Shown here one piece after another: positions 1 through 7,800 of a stretch of 64,000 bases of DNA. This DNA is from Lysobacteraceae bacterium (lineage in GTDB: Bacteria > Pseudomonadota > Gammaproteobacteria > Xanthomonadales > Xanthomonadaceae). The position numbers and the translations under genes are program-made. Every line of letters begins with the position of its first letter. The first letter of the stretch is position 1. The notes below the pieces were generated by a model that did not search any database, was not told where the DNA came from, and saw only the letters and a list, made by a program, of their open reading frames with translations. The stretch lies in contig SCUI01000014.1 in the NCBI GenBank assembly GCA_004297225.1, positions 61,943 to 125,942 on the forward strand, given 5' to 3'.

Positions 1-297
1 CGGCAGCGCATCCATCTCGAGCGCGAGGTCGGCCTTGAGGATCTCCACCGGCGTTTCGCCGATGCGCAGCTTGCCCAGGTTCTGGAAGTTGGGCAGGCCG
101 TCCAGGAACAGGATGCGCTCGGACAGCTTGTCCGCGTGCTTCATCTCGTCGATGGACTCGTGGTGCTCGTGTTCGGCGAGCTCCTTCAGACCCCAGTTCT
201 TCAGCATCTTGGCGTGCAGGAAGTACTGGTTGATCGCGATCAGCTCGTTGTACAGCGCCTTGTTGAGGTGCTCGATGACCTTGGGGTCGCCCTGCAT
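1..297 (-). CDS. bfr: Bacterioferritin, 5' part (gene continues beyond window start)
   Basis: This is the first 99 codons of a bacterioferritin, the haem-containing 24-subunit ferritin that oxidises Fe(II) and stores it as a mineral core in the cytoplasm. The N-terminus reads [19 protein letters not shown] and continues with [12 protein letters not shown] and the ferroxidase-helix motif [16 protein letters not shown]. The ferroxidase Glu residues and the conserved E-H-x-x-H-E pattern are visible. The start is the ATG at 297-295, which matches the family's invariant MxGDxxVI start. The C-terminal half, with the remaining metal ligands, lies outside the window. bfd lies immediately upstream on the same strand, so the two are probably co-transcribed. 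Confidence 0.95.
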   Translation of the reverse strand, partial: MQGDPKVIEHLNKALYNELIAINQYFLHAKMLKNWGLKELAEHEHHESIDEMKHADKLSERILFLDGLPNFQNLGKLRIGETPVEILKADLALEMDALP

Positions 298-398
298 GGC
301 GTTGTGCTCCGCGGTGGGGTTGCCGCGATGCTATCGCCGCAGGCGAATCGAGGGCGGAACGCGAATCGAGTGCATTCGCGCACGTGGACAACCCCGCC

Positions 399-596
399 TC
401 AGGCCGCGTGGAGGACCGGCAAGTCGAGGGCGACGGCGTGCACTTCGTCGAGGATCTGCTGCGCCTGCTCCAGGCAGCTGCCGCAGGTGGAACCGCAGCC
501 CGTGCGCATGGTCAGCTCGGCCAGCGTGGTGCAGCCGGCGGCGGCAACCTCGCGGATCTCATGGTCGGTGACACCGTTGCAGATGCAGACGTACAC
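399..596 (-). CDS. bfd: Bacterioferritin-associated ferredoxin
   Basis: This is a 65-residue BFD-type [2Fe-2S] protein that passes electrons to bacterioferritin to mobilise stored iron. The cluster ligands are four Cys in the pattern C-x-C near residues 4 and 6 (YVCICNG) and C-x2-C in GCGSTCGSC near residues 34-41, as in the family. The GTG at 596-594 is chosen because family members begin M-Y-V-C-x-C-N-G. An ATG at 629 would add eleven residues that do not match the family. The gene lies 100 bp upstream of bfr on the same strand and downstream of a Fur-box-like sequence. This fits induction under iron limitation. Confidence 0.9.
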   Translation of the reverse strand: MYVCICNGVTDHEIREVAAAGCTTLAELTMRTGCGSTCGSCLEQAQQILDEVHAVALDLPVLHAA

Positions 597-635
597 GGGT
601 GGGCAAGCCGTCTTCTGGGACGACCGCATTCTGTT

Positions 636-654
636 GCGAATGAGAATGATTGTC
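636..654 (-). promoter_or_regulatory. Fur-box-like operator upstream of bfd
   Basis: The sequence GCGAATGAGAATGATTGTC matches the 19-bp Fur consensus GATAATGATAATCATTATC at 14 positions by eye. It sits about 40 bp upstream of the bfd GTG start and touches the stop codon of rppH at 653-655. Fur binding here would repress bfd, and perhaps bfr, when iron is plentiful. The match is read from sequence; binding is inferred. Confidence 0.65.
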
Positions 655-1258
655 AATCCTGGGCCTGGGTGCCGCGCCCCGGCGTGGCGGGGGCGACCAC
701 GCCGCGCGGACGTCTCCGCGGCGACCGCCGGTTGCCTGCCCCACCGGCTTCCGCGATCGGGTGAGGCACCGCCTCGGGCCCGGCGATCTGCCGGGCGAAC
801 GGCGCCAGGTGGCGCAGCGCGCTGCCGTAGACGCCGCGCTTGAACGTCACCACGTGCCGCATCGGGTACCAGAAGTCGACCCAGCGCCAGTCGTCGAATT
901 CGGGGGTATCGGTCAGGTCCAGGCGCAGGTCGGATTCCTCGCCGGTGAACTGCAGCAGGAACCAGACCTGCTTCTGGCCGATGCACACGATCCGGTCATT
1001 GCGGCGGATCGCCCGCTGCGGCAGGCGATAACGCAGCCAGCCGGGCGTCACCCCGAGCACGGCGACGTGGTCCGGGCCGAGGCCGGTTTCCTCCTGCAGC
1101 TCGCGGTACATCGCCTCGAGCGGGGTTTCGTCGGTGTTCATCCCGCCTTGCGGGAACTGCCAGCCGTCACGCCGGACCCGCCGCGCCCAGAACACCCGCC
1201 CGTCCGGGCGCATGAGCACGATGCCGACGTTCGGCCTGTATCCGTCCGGATCGATCAC
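653..1258 (-). CDS. rppH: RNA pyrophosphohydrolase (Nudix)
   Basis: This 201-residue Nudix hydrolase removes pyrophosphate from the 5' triphosphate of mRNA, which triggers RNase E-dependent decay. The start region reads [15 protein letters not shown], the hallmark of RppH. The Nudix box Gx5Ex7REUxEExGU is complete in [20 protein letters not shown] and the following TGL. The RppH substrate segment GWLRYRLP also follows. The GTG at 1258-1256 is taken because homologues start M-I-D-x-D-G-Y-R. The C-terminal 40 residues are Arg/Pro rich and family-variable. The gene is monocistronic here, divergent from the tRNA locus on its right, and ends on the Fur-like site upstream of bfd. Confidence 0.93.
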   Translation of the reverse strand: MIDPDGYRPNVGIVLMRPDGRVFWARRVRRDGWQFPQGGMNTDETPLEAMYRELQEETGLGPDHVAVLGVTPGWLRYRLPQRAIRRNDRIVCIGQKQVWFLLQFTGEESDLRLDLTDTPEFDDWRWVDFWYPMRHVVTFKRGVYGSALRHLAPFARQIAGPEAVPHPIAEAGGAGNRRSPRRRPRGVVAPATPGRGTQAQD

Positions 1259-1424
1259 GATGCGGACTCCTGAATGCACTGCGACCGACTCTGCCACGCA
1301 CCCGCGGCGGGGACAAGCCGCCGCCCCGTCGAATTGACGGCGGCGGCCCGGGCGTGGAAAATTGCGGGTTCGCCGCGCCGCAAGGGCCGGCCCGGGTGCC
1401 ACCGCCGCGCCCCGCTGCACCCAT

Positions 1425-1464
1425 GGCTATGTAGCTCAGACGGTTAGAGCGCGAGACTCATAAT
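1425..1464 (+). repeat. Partial duplicate of the tRNA-Met 5' half
   Basis: These 40 bases are identical to the first 40 bases of the tRNA-Met gene at 1497-1536, from the acceptor 5' strand through the D arm and anticodon loop. After 1464 the match breaks off, and 32 unrelated bases separate it from the complete gene. The fragment cannot fold as a tRNA because the T arm and 3' acceptor strand are missing. It is probably a scar of recombination at an integration hot spot next to the accessory region. Confidence 0.9.
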
Positions 1465-1496
1465 GTCAGGGTCGTGGAGGCGGAAATTTACAATTT

Positions 1497-1573
1497 GGCT
1501 ATGTAGCTCAGACGGTTAGAGCGCGAGACTCATAATCCCGAGGTCGGTGGTTCGATTCCACCCATAGCCACCA
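1497..1573 (+). tRNA. tRNA-Met (CAU anticodon), encoded CCA
   Basis: The 77-nt gene folds as a standard cloverleaf: acceptor GGCTATG/CATAGCC, D stem GCTC/GAGC, T stem GGTGG/CCACC with loop TTCGATT, discriminator A and encoded CCA. The anticodon loop CTCATAA gives CAU. The elongator initiator-type G-C pairs are absent, so it is an elongator tRNA-Met, or less likely a lysidine-modified Ile2. The anticodon stem CGAGA/TCCCG contains an A29-C41 mismatch where G-C would be expected. The gene marks the left boundary of the accessory region. Confidence 0.93.
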
Positions 1574-1605
1574 AACTCTGCAATAAAAACAACAGGTTGA
1601 GAGAC

Positions 1606-1634
1606 AAAAGCCCGCCATCGATGCGGGCTTTTCT
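1606..1634 (+). terminator. Rho-independent terminator after tRNA-Met
   Basis: AAAAGCCCGC pairs with GCGGGCTTTT across a seven-base loop, giving a 10-bp stem that ends in a T run, 33 bp after the tRNA CCA end. The symmetric A/T flanks would let it work in both directions. Confidence 0.85.
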
Positions 1635-1820
1635 GTGACAGTTTTTCCGCCACGGCCAGATTGGGGGTCATCCTCAGCCAGCCCTCGGCATTGGGCTCCC
1701 GGCGTCGTCAAAATGGCTGTGACAGTTTCCGTGACAAGCGGATGTGTCACAGATCCGAGTGCGGGCCGGGGATGACCCCGACACTACCGTCGGTATCGGG
1801 CCCGGCAGAGGATTGCCGCT

Positions 1821-1980
1821 ATGTGCTACTCCGCCCGCTTTGAGCACGACTACCGCAAGTACCAGCGTGAGTACGGTTCTGACGTCCGCCTGGCCGAGTT
1901 CGCCAAGCTTGTCCGTGGAACAAGCCGGTGGCGCCAAGATGAAGCTGCCCAAGGCGGTCGACGACGCCTTCGCCGGCGTG
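1821..1980 (+). pseudogene. Truncated, frameshifted SRAP (YedK/HMCES-like) gene
   Basis: The start codon is followed by MCYSARFEHDYRKYQREYG, which resembles the N-terminus of SOS-response-associated peptidase (SRAP) proteins. In that family Cys2 becomes the N-terminal nucleophile that crosslinks abasic DNA. Near 1912 the homology shifts to another frame, which continues EQAGGAKMKLPKAVDDAFAG, again SRAP-like. It then stops around 1980. About 160 nt of an expected 650-700 nt remain, so this is a relic. The family assignment rests on the short N-terminal match. Confidence 0.6.
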
Positions 1981-2165
1981 ACCGACCACGGCATCTCCGA
2001 GGAATCGCCACTTGGAAGCGGAACCCATAGCTCATGGGAACGAGGTAAAACACCAATCTCAACGCATGAGACTCAACCTGAGCAGGATTGAATCGCGAGG
2101 TCACCACTTTCCGTGACACGTCTGTCGGCCTGACTGAAGTTACTTACTCCACAAGGACTCAGCTC

Positions 2166-2312
2166 ATGAATTTTCCTGGAAACCCAAACAATCCCGAGAA
2201 CCCGAAGCATCCGCCCCACCCAGAGCATCCACCACACCCCGAACACCCACCGCATCCGACAAAGCCTGGCCCCAATCCGCCACCGAAGCCCCCGCCGCGC
2301 GAAGTAGGATAA
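2166..2312 (+). CDS. Small Pro/His-rich protein ending in Gly, candidate conjugated modifier
   Basis: This predicted 48-residue protein is almost wholly low complexity. It has an Asn/Pro N-terminus (MNFPGNPNNPENP), then repeated HPPHPE units, then Pro/Lys, and ends in R-E-V-G. No beta-grasp fold is apparent. The AAGGACT upstream is a plausible ribosome binding site 7-8 nt before the ATG. The stop codon lies 6 nt before the ATG of the E2-E1 gene, whose ribosome site AGGA overlaps the last codons, so the two genes should be translationally coupled. E1 enzymes activate C-terminal Gly residues, so the terminal Gly and operon position suggest a substrate or modifier. That role is inference; I know no named family for it. 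Confidence 0.7.
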   Translation: MNFPGNPNNPENPKHPPHPEHPPHPEHPPHPTKPGPNPPPKPPPREVG

Positions 2313-2318
2313 ACGTTG

Positions 2319-4052
2319 ATGGAGGTGCCAGTTGCTGGTCCCCTATGGGACTCACACTTCCCAGGCCTCATGGCTTGGGAGCTGGAGCGACTGAGGAAAC
2401 GCGCGCGCGCTGTAGAGATCGACCAGCCTAAGCTTGCCAAAGGCTTACTCGTTGTGCGCTTCGAGTGGCCTTTCGGCGAGAGCTTCCTAGCGTTGGAAGC
2501 AAGCTTCCCTAGTTCTTACCCGTTTTTACGGCCCCAGGTGCGGCTGCTGTCAGGGCGGGAAGATTGGCCTGAGCATCACGTCAGTCCTGTGGACGGCACA
2601 GTTTGCTTACTCGGTCGCGACACCGCGCAGTGGTCGCCGGCTTACCACTTGGCAAAGTTGCTCACAGATCAGCTAGAGAATGCCCTGCTCGGCGATGGCG
2701 CTGAGGATCCGCAAGCCGAGCCCGCCGACGTTTGGTGGAACGGCTTGGCACCATTGCCTGACTCCTATTGCCTAGTTGACAGCGATTGGAAATTTGACGA
2801 GGAAAGTCAAGGCAGGCTTGATTTCTTTTATGTGCTCGACGAATGCGAGACTCCTCGGATTCGCGGCGTGATTCGACGGGTGCTCGCAGATGACGACACC
2901 GTACTCGCCGAGTGGAGTGGGCCATTACCAGCTGAGCTTGCGCAGGCCAAGCGTCGAATATCGGTCCGTTGGTATCGTGCAGGTCACGTGGTGTTGCCAC
3001 ACGAGCCTGTGGTCGCGCAGCTTCGCGAGCTGCGTAACCAGCACCTAGGAGGCCTTGGGGCGCCTACTAGCGTCGGCAAGAACCTATCAGTGCGACCGTT
3101 CGTCCTCGTACACCCAATTGAAAAGTTGGGCGGAGGCCACGTAGAAGGATGGATCTTTGGACTGGAATGGGGCACTCCACGAGCCTTCGGCAAGAAGGGA
3201 CGTCGGGCAGACCACGGCATCAAATTGAGCTTTCTGCCGATTCTGCGTGCCGGGAGCGGCGACTTGCACCAGCGGGTGCCGGACGCTGCACCTCTTCGTG
3301 GCAAACGAGTCGCCGTGTTTGGAGTCGGAGCAATTGGAGCGCCTATTGCAATTGAACTTGCGCGCAATGGCGTCGCCGAACTGCGTTTGGTGGATCACGA
3401 TATTGTGGAGCCAGGAAACAGTGAGCGTTGGCCACTCGGTGCCGCGAGTTGGGGTCGTCGAAAGACGGAGGCCTTGGCCGAGCACCTGAGAAGCCAATTT
3501 CCTGACGTAACGATCGTGCCTGTGCACCATCAACTCGGCCATTCTTCAGAACAGGGCACGGATGATTCGGCTTTGGCTTTGGCGTTGGTGGGCGCGGACA
3601 TTGTGGTCGACGCAATGGTCTCCTCCGGTGTGACCTATTTCCTATGGGATCGCTGCATGCGGCAAGGCGCCTCACTGGTGAAGGTCGGCGCTACTCCGAC
3701 GTTAGGCGGAGGATCCGTCGTACTCTACGTTCGAGGGGGCGGATGTCCCGTGTGTTTGCAATACGCGCGTATCGACGAGTCGGTGGCGACGCCTCCCGGC
3801 GGCGGGGAGACCCCTTTGGGTATCCAGCCACCTGGCTGTGGCGAACGAACCTTCACTGGCGCTGACTATGATTTGCAGGAGCTCTCTCTGCAGAGTGTGC
3901 GATTGGTTGTCGACACGTTGCGGGAGGGCAAACAGTCCGGCCTCGTTCAGACTTTGGCCCTCAAGAATATGGACGGCGAACGGATACTTCCACGCTGGTC
4001 GGAACAGGCTTTGCCGCAACACATCGCGTGTTGCGCCAAACCCGATATCTGA
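2319..4052 (+). CDS. E2-E1 fusion ubiquitin-like conjugation enzyme (Cap2-like)
   Basis: The 577-residue protein has an N-terminal E2/UBC-like domain (about 1-130), a linker (130-310) and a C-terminal ThiF/E1 adenylation domain (about 325-577). The E2 segment carries HHVSPVDGTVCLLGR with the candidate catalytic Cys96. The E1 domain has the nucleotide loop FGVGAIGA near 334-341 and VDHDIVEPGN-SERW. It also has a Cys pair C476-x2-C479 with C571/C572, probably binding zinc, and the E1 catalytic Cys507 in PGCGERTFTGADYDL. The layout matches Cap2 of type II CBASS. The ATG at 2319 is preferred over TTG 2316 because of the AGGA spacing. The downstream JAB gene overlaps its stop (TGATG). No CD-NTase gene is near, so CBASS itself is not supported. 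Confidence 0.88.
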   Translation: MEVPVAGPLWDSHFPGLMAWELERLRKRARAVEIDQPKLAKGLLVVRFEWPFGESFLALEASFPSSYPFLRPQVRLLSGREDWPEHHVSPVDGTVCLLGRDTAQWSPAYHLAKLLTDQLENALLGDGAEDPQAEPADVWWNGLAPLPDSYCLVDSDWKFDEESQGRLDFFYVLDECETPRIRGVIRRVLADDDTVLAEWSGPLPAELAQAKRRISVRWYRAGHVVLPHEPVVAQLRELRNQHLGGLGAPTSVGKNLSVRPFVLVHPIEKLGGGHVEGWIFGLEWGTPRAFGKKGRRADHGIKLSFLPILRAGSGDLHQRVPDAAPLRGKRVAVFGVGAIGAPIAIELARNGVAELRLVDHDIVEPGNSERWPLGAASWGRRKTEALAEHLRSQFPDVTIVPVHHQLGHSSEQGTDDSALALALVGADIVVDAMVSSGVTYFLWDRCMRQGASLVKVGATPTLGGGSVVLYVRGGGCPVCLQYARIDESVATPPGGGETPLGIQPPGCGERTFTGADYDLQELSLQSVRLVVDTLREGKQSGLVQTLALKNMDGERILPRWSEQALPQHIACCAKPDI

Positions 4053-4600
4053 TGGGCCTTGCCGTGCCGGAACCGCAACGAGTACTGGTCACTTTTTCGG
4101 CGGAGCTTCTCGCGCAAGCTAAGTGCGAGGTCGATGCCACTTTTCCTTTCGAATCGGGCGGCGTTCTGATGGGAAGTTGGCAATCGCCGACAGATGTGGT
4201 TGTGCGGGCCGTGATCGGGCCGGGACCCCAAGCCGAGCACAAACTATTTGCTTTTCGCCCCGATCTAACTTGGCAGCACGAGCAGATCGCGAGCCATTAC
4301 TTGCAGTCAGAAGGAACCGTTACCTACTTGGGCGATTGGCACAGCCATCCCCGTGCCGAACATGGTCGACTCAGCTATCGTGATGAGCAGGCGCTATATT
4401 CGATCATGTCCACCCCTGAGGCCCAATGCCCCGCACCACTCATGGCCATCTTGTGGGGTGCCCCAGACGCCTGGGGCCTGTCTGTGTGGCAAGCGCTCCG
4501 CGGCTGGGTTCCGCCATGGCGCAAGGTGCGGCTCCGATCGCTGCATTGCGCAGTCGCACCTTCGCCCAAAAGCGCGGATTCAGCTATTTGCACACGCTAG
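4052..4600 (+). CDS. JAB/JAMM metallopeptidase (Cap3/deconjugase-like)
   Basis: This 182-residue Mov34/MPN/PAD-1-type protein has a complete JAMM zinc site: Glu34 in FESGGVL, then GDWHSHP with His97 and His99, and LSYRDEQ with Ser108 and Asp111. Such enzymes cleave isopeptide or peptide bonds after a ubiquitin-like C-terminus. Its partner is the E2-E1 gene, whose TGA overlaps this ATG as TGATG. That overlap decides the start; an in-frame ATG at 4028 would need a 25-nt overlap. It probably matures the modifier or removes it from targets. Length and order match Cap3 of CBASS-type operons, but no cyclase gene accompanies it. Confidence 0.88.
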   Translation: MGLAVPEPQRVLVTFSAELLAQAKCEVDATFPFESGGVLMGSWQSPTDVVVRAVIGPGPQAEHKLFAFRPDLTWQHEQIASHYLQSEGTVTYLGDWHSHPRAEHGRLSYRDEQALYSIMSTPEAQCPAPLMAILWGAPDAWGLSVWQALRGWVPPWRKVRLRSLHCAVAPSPKSADSAICTR

Positions 4601-4661
4601 ACGAATGTACGCTTCCGACCTAAAGCGGACCTTGTCGTGAACGATCACTAAGACAGCAGGC

Positions 4662-4784
4662 GTGGACTTTAGAGTCGTACGTTCGACCCGTCGCAGCAAG
4701 CTCGGCGTGAGCGAGCAGCGTCTGCAGGCCATGGAGACTGCGTTGACCCACGCGATGGGACAGGCACCTACTAGGCGCGGCTGA
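4662..4784 (+). CDS. Possible 40-residue ORF between the JAB and nuclease genes
   Basis: A GTG-started frame encodes 40 residues, rich in Arg at the start (VRSTRRSKLG) and end (PTRRG), followed by TGA. No family is recognised and no convincing ribosome site is seen. It lies in the 269-bp space between the JAB gene and the large nuclease gene, which otherwise shows no feature. It may be a gene remnant or chance. Confidence 0.2.
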   Translation: MDFRVVRSTRRSKLGVSEQRLQAMETALTHAMGQAPTRRG

Positions 4785-4869
4785 CGCTGGTGATCACAGG
4801 TTGCTGGTAGCGGTGGAGCGCCCGTCGTAGGAAACGACACACATGGCAGTAATCTGACGACCAAGACCT

Positions 4870-7800
4870 GTGGGAAAAGCCGCTTTGAGCACTGAATACG
4901 GGGATGAGGGTCAGGGCGCGCCCTTCGACGTCGAAGCCTTCCAGGCGACGATGGCTGAGCACCAACGCTGGGCGCAGCTCGACGTTTCGCTTGGAGAGGC
5001 AAGCGAGGCGGTAAAAGATTTGTGCGCCGATTTGGCCCGCTTTGAACGGGGGGCTGCTGTTTCCCTGGTTTCGGCGCTGCTGACGATTCCTCGATATCAA
5101 TCCAACTGCATCCGAATCGAATTGTTGGTTGCCCTAGCGGTATTGCATTGCCGAGGGACAGAGGTGCCCCAAATCTCGGACCTCGGGCGTTGGTTCTCGG
5201 AGATCGGTAGCTCCCAATGTGCGGCGGGGGAAGATCCCGCGGAGGACGTATTTGTCACGTTGGTCCTATACCGCGAGGAGCAATTCCTCCTCCTCGAGGG
5301 AGTATGGGAGTCTGCTGGCTTCTATACACAGCGCGTCCTTGAAGTCCTTGAAACTACACCCGACAAGCACTGGTTCGCTGAACTTACGTCGTGCGTGAGG
5401 GCCGGTCTGCTCGTTTCGGACTTGGTCTGCCAGAGATCTGGTCTGCGCCGATATCAAGCCGGTTCGGAAGTTAGACGCCAAGAAATTGACGTGAACTTGA
5501 TTGGTAGCTCCGACGAGTTGAGAGCTCGGATCTTGCTGCCAGTGGCGGAATTGGAGCATCTCGGCATCACGAAAGAGATGCTAAAGCCTTTCATCCTCCC
5601 CCCGCGTGCTCTGGACGAAATGGCGCACCAAAGGGTGGGTCTGAGTGCGCTCGATCGGCATCCGCTCATCGACCTTGGCGAGACGCTTCTTGTCGCGATG
5701 CCAACAGCGCTATCGATCGCAATACGAAACCTGGTCATTGAGACGATGGTCAGCGCGGAGTCGATCGATGCCTTCGACCGCGTCATTTCGATTAAATACG
5801 CGGAACTACTGTCAAGCACTCCACTTCTCGGGAGCGCGATGCACGCCCCCGTGAATTGGTACCTCGCTGAGCATGACCGCATAAGTAGCTTCATTTTTGA
5901 AGTCGATGCCGGCCACGTCATAGCGTTCCACCTGTTCCTGCCATCAGCCCGAACTCACACCACCGGCGGATTCAAGGAGATCGGGCAGCTAAGCAAAGCT
6001 CTCTGCGAAGCTATTGAGCAATCAATGCGCGGAGCAGAGAAGGGCTACGCGAGGTTGCACGAGCTGAGGCGTGGTCTTCACGTGGTGGTGGGATGCGGCT
6101 GGGGAAAGGGCTACTCAGGCGAATTTTCGAGAGAGGGAGACTCTGCTTGGGGATTCGAGTCGATGTCAGCGGCCGACCTGATTCGGCTAAGCGCGATTCC
6201 TGAAATGACGATCGACCACTTCTGGCGAATTGAGGCCGGCCTGCACGCGGCTGAGGCCGCAGGCGTGGAAATCGTGAACTTGAACGGGATCCTCAATTTA
6301 TTTGGATGGGTGAGAGCAAACCACGGACATCTGGTTCCGCACGCAGATCTGCCAGAAGGGCGGGTCTCTCAGGATCGGCCGCTTTGGATCACCCCTCCTC
6401 TCGACCTGATCCGTGACGTGCGCGTCGAGGCCGATCAAAGCAACGACCTTCACATGGCCGTGGACCCCGCCGGGAAGCACCACTTTGTTCGACGAACGGA
6501 ACCGAACTCACTTTTCGACTCCGAGAGTGCTAGACGCCTGTACGGATGCGAAGACTGCGTCGAGCATGGTGAGCTGATTGCCTTGTACGAAGGCGTGCGA
6601 TCCCTTTGGCTTGGTGTGCAAACGCCAAGGATTCGGTCACGTAGCCTGCATTTCAAACTATGGGAAATGGCCGCAGTGTGGCTTCACCGTATCGGTTACG
6701 TTATCGATCCGATTTCAGGGTCCGGTGAATCGCTCAAGCTGACTCTGATCTTCGAAGACGAGGAAATGGATCCGAGGAAGGTGGATGTTGAGCCGCACTC
6801 CGACACCTCTGGTTTGTGCTCCTATTCAGTGAACCGTACAAAGCGCGAGGCCGAACTGCGATTTGGATCGGGGTTCATGGATTTCTTCAGAATCCCAGAG
6901 AATGTCGCGGAGCGCGCGGTCGTCCGAACCATGCTTCGCGCTTTGCTCACCCTACTTCAAGTTCCCCATGTGAAGGCCGTCGCGGAGGAACTGGAGCCGC
7001 AAATAGTGCTCAACGACCAGGCGCGCAGTTTTCACATCTTTCACGCATATCAGTACCTGGACTACGTGAGAGGTAGCCTGCCAAGTCGCCTAATAGAGAT
7101 CGAGAAAATCGACGATGCAATGGTTAGACTGGGCCTCGGCTGGAGAGCCCAAGAAGTCGAAGAAAATCAAATCACTGGAAAGCAGGAGTGCACCCAGTTC
7201 TTAAATCGCGTCGCCGCACTCGTGGTTGTCGACATTGTTTCAGCACTAAGCAAGTACAACCGTCGTGCGACTATAGAAAGGCTGCTGCTTAATTGCTTGA
7301 AGGCACAGGACCAAGAGCAGCATTGGAAGCGCACGTCTGCGGCGCTCATCGGCTTGCACGGCGCGGGCCCCAAGGTGTTGGAGACGGTTGTCGAACAGGT
7401 TTCGCGTTTCACTGGAGCGCATGTAACCAGTCGCGTTCTCGTTGAGGTGGCGCTCTGCGCCTGCCCTGAATCAGGCGAGGCAATGCCTGCAGATATTGAG
7501 TTGAGCGTCCTGCTGGCCAGGGTCTCCCTGCTTATTCGTATAGGAGGCATGTCCGACGCGATTCATTACAACGTTCTTGAGCCTCGCTTGGCGATTTCGT
7601 CATTGGGCGACATCTTGGTGAGGGACGATTTTGGGCGTGAGATCGTCGAGCCAATGCTCTCGCAGGCAATTGGGGAGGGGTTCGTAGAAGGGGCCCCCAA
7701 GCAGCGTCGCAACTATCAGATGCCTAAGACGCAGGGTAGTACCCGAGAGGCTTTCGGCGAGATGTTTTACTCAGCGTGGCAAACGGAAATGGGGTTCACA

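Noticed and set aside
1508..1750. Minus-strand frame whose product ends WVESNHRPRDYESRALT
   Set aside because: This peptide is the classic false translation across a tRNA-Met gene; the frame runs over 1508-1573 of the tRNA and its terminator.
2166..4600. Calling the E2-E1/JAB operon a type II CBASS
   Set aside because: The enzymes resemble Cap2 and Cap3, but no CD-NTase and no CBASS effector such as a phospholipase or TM protein is encoded upstream or downstream.
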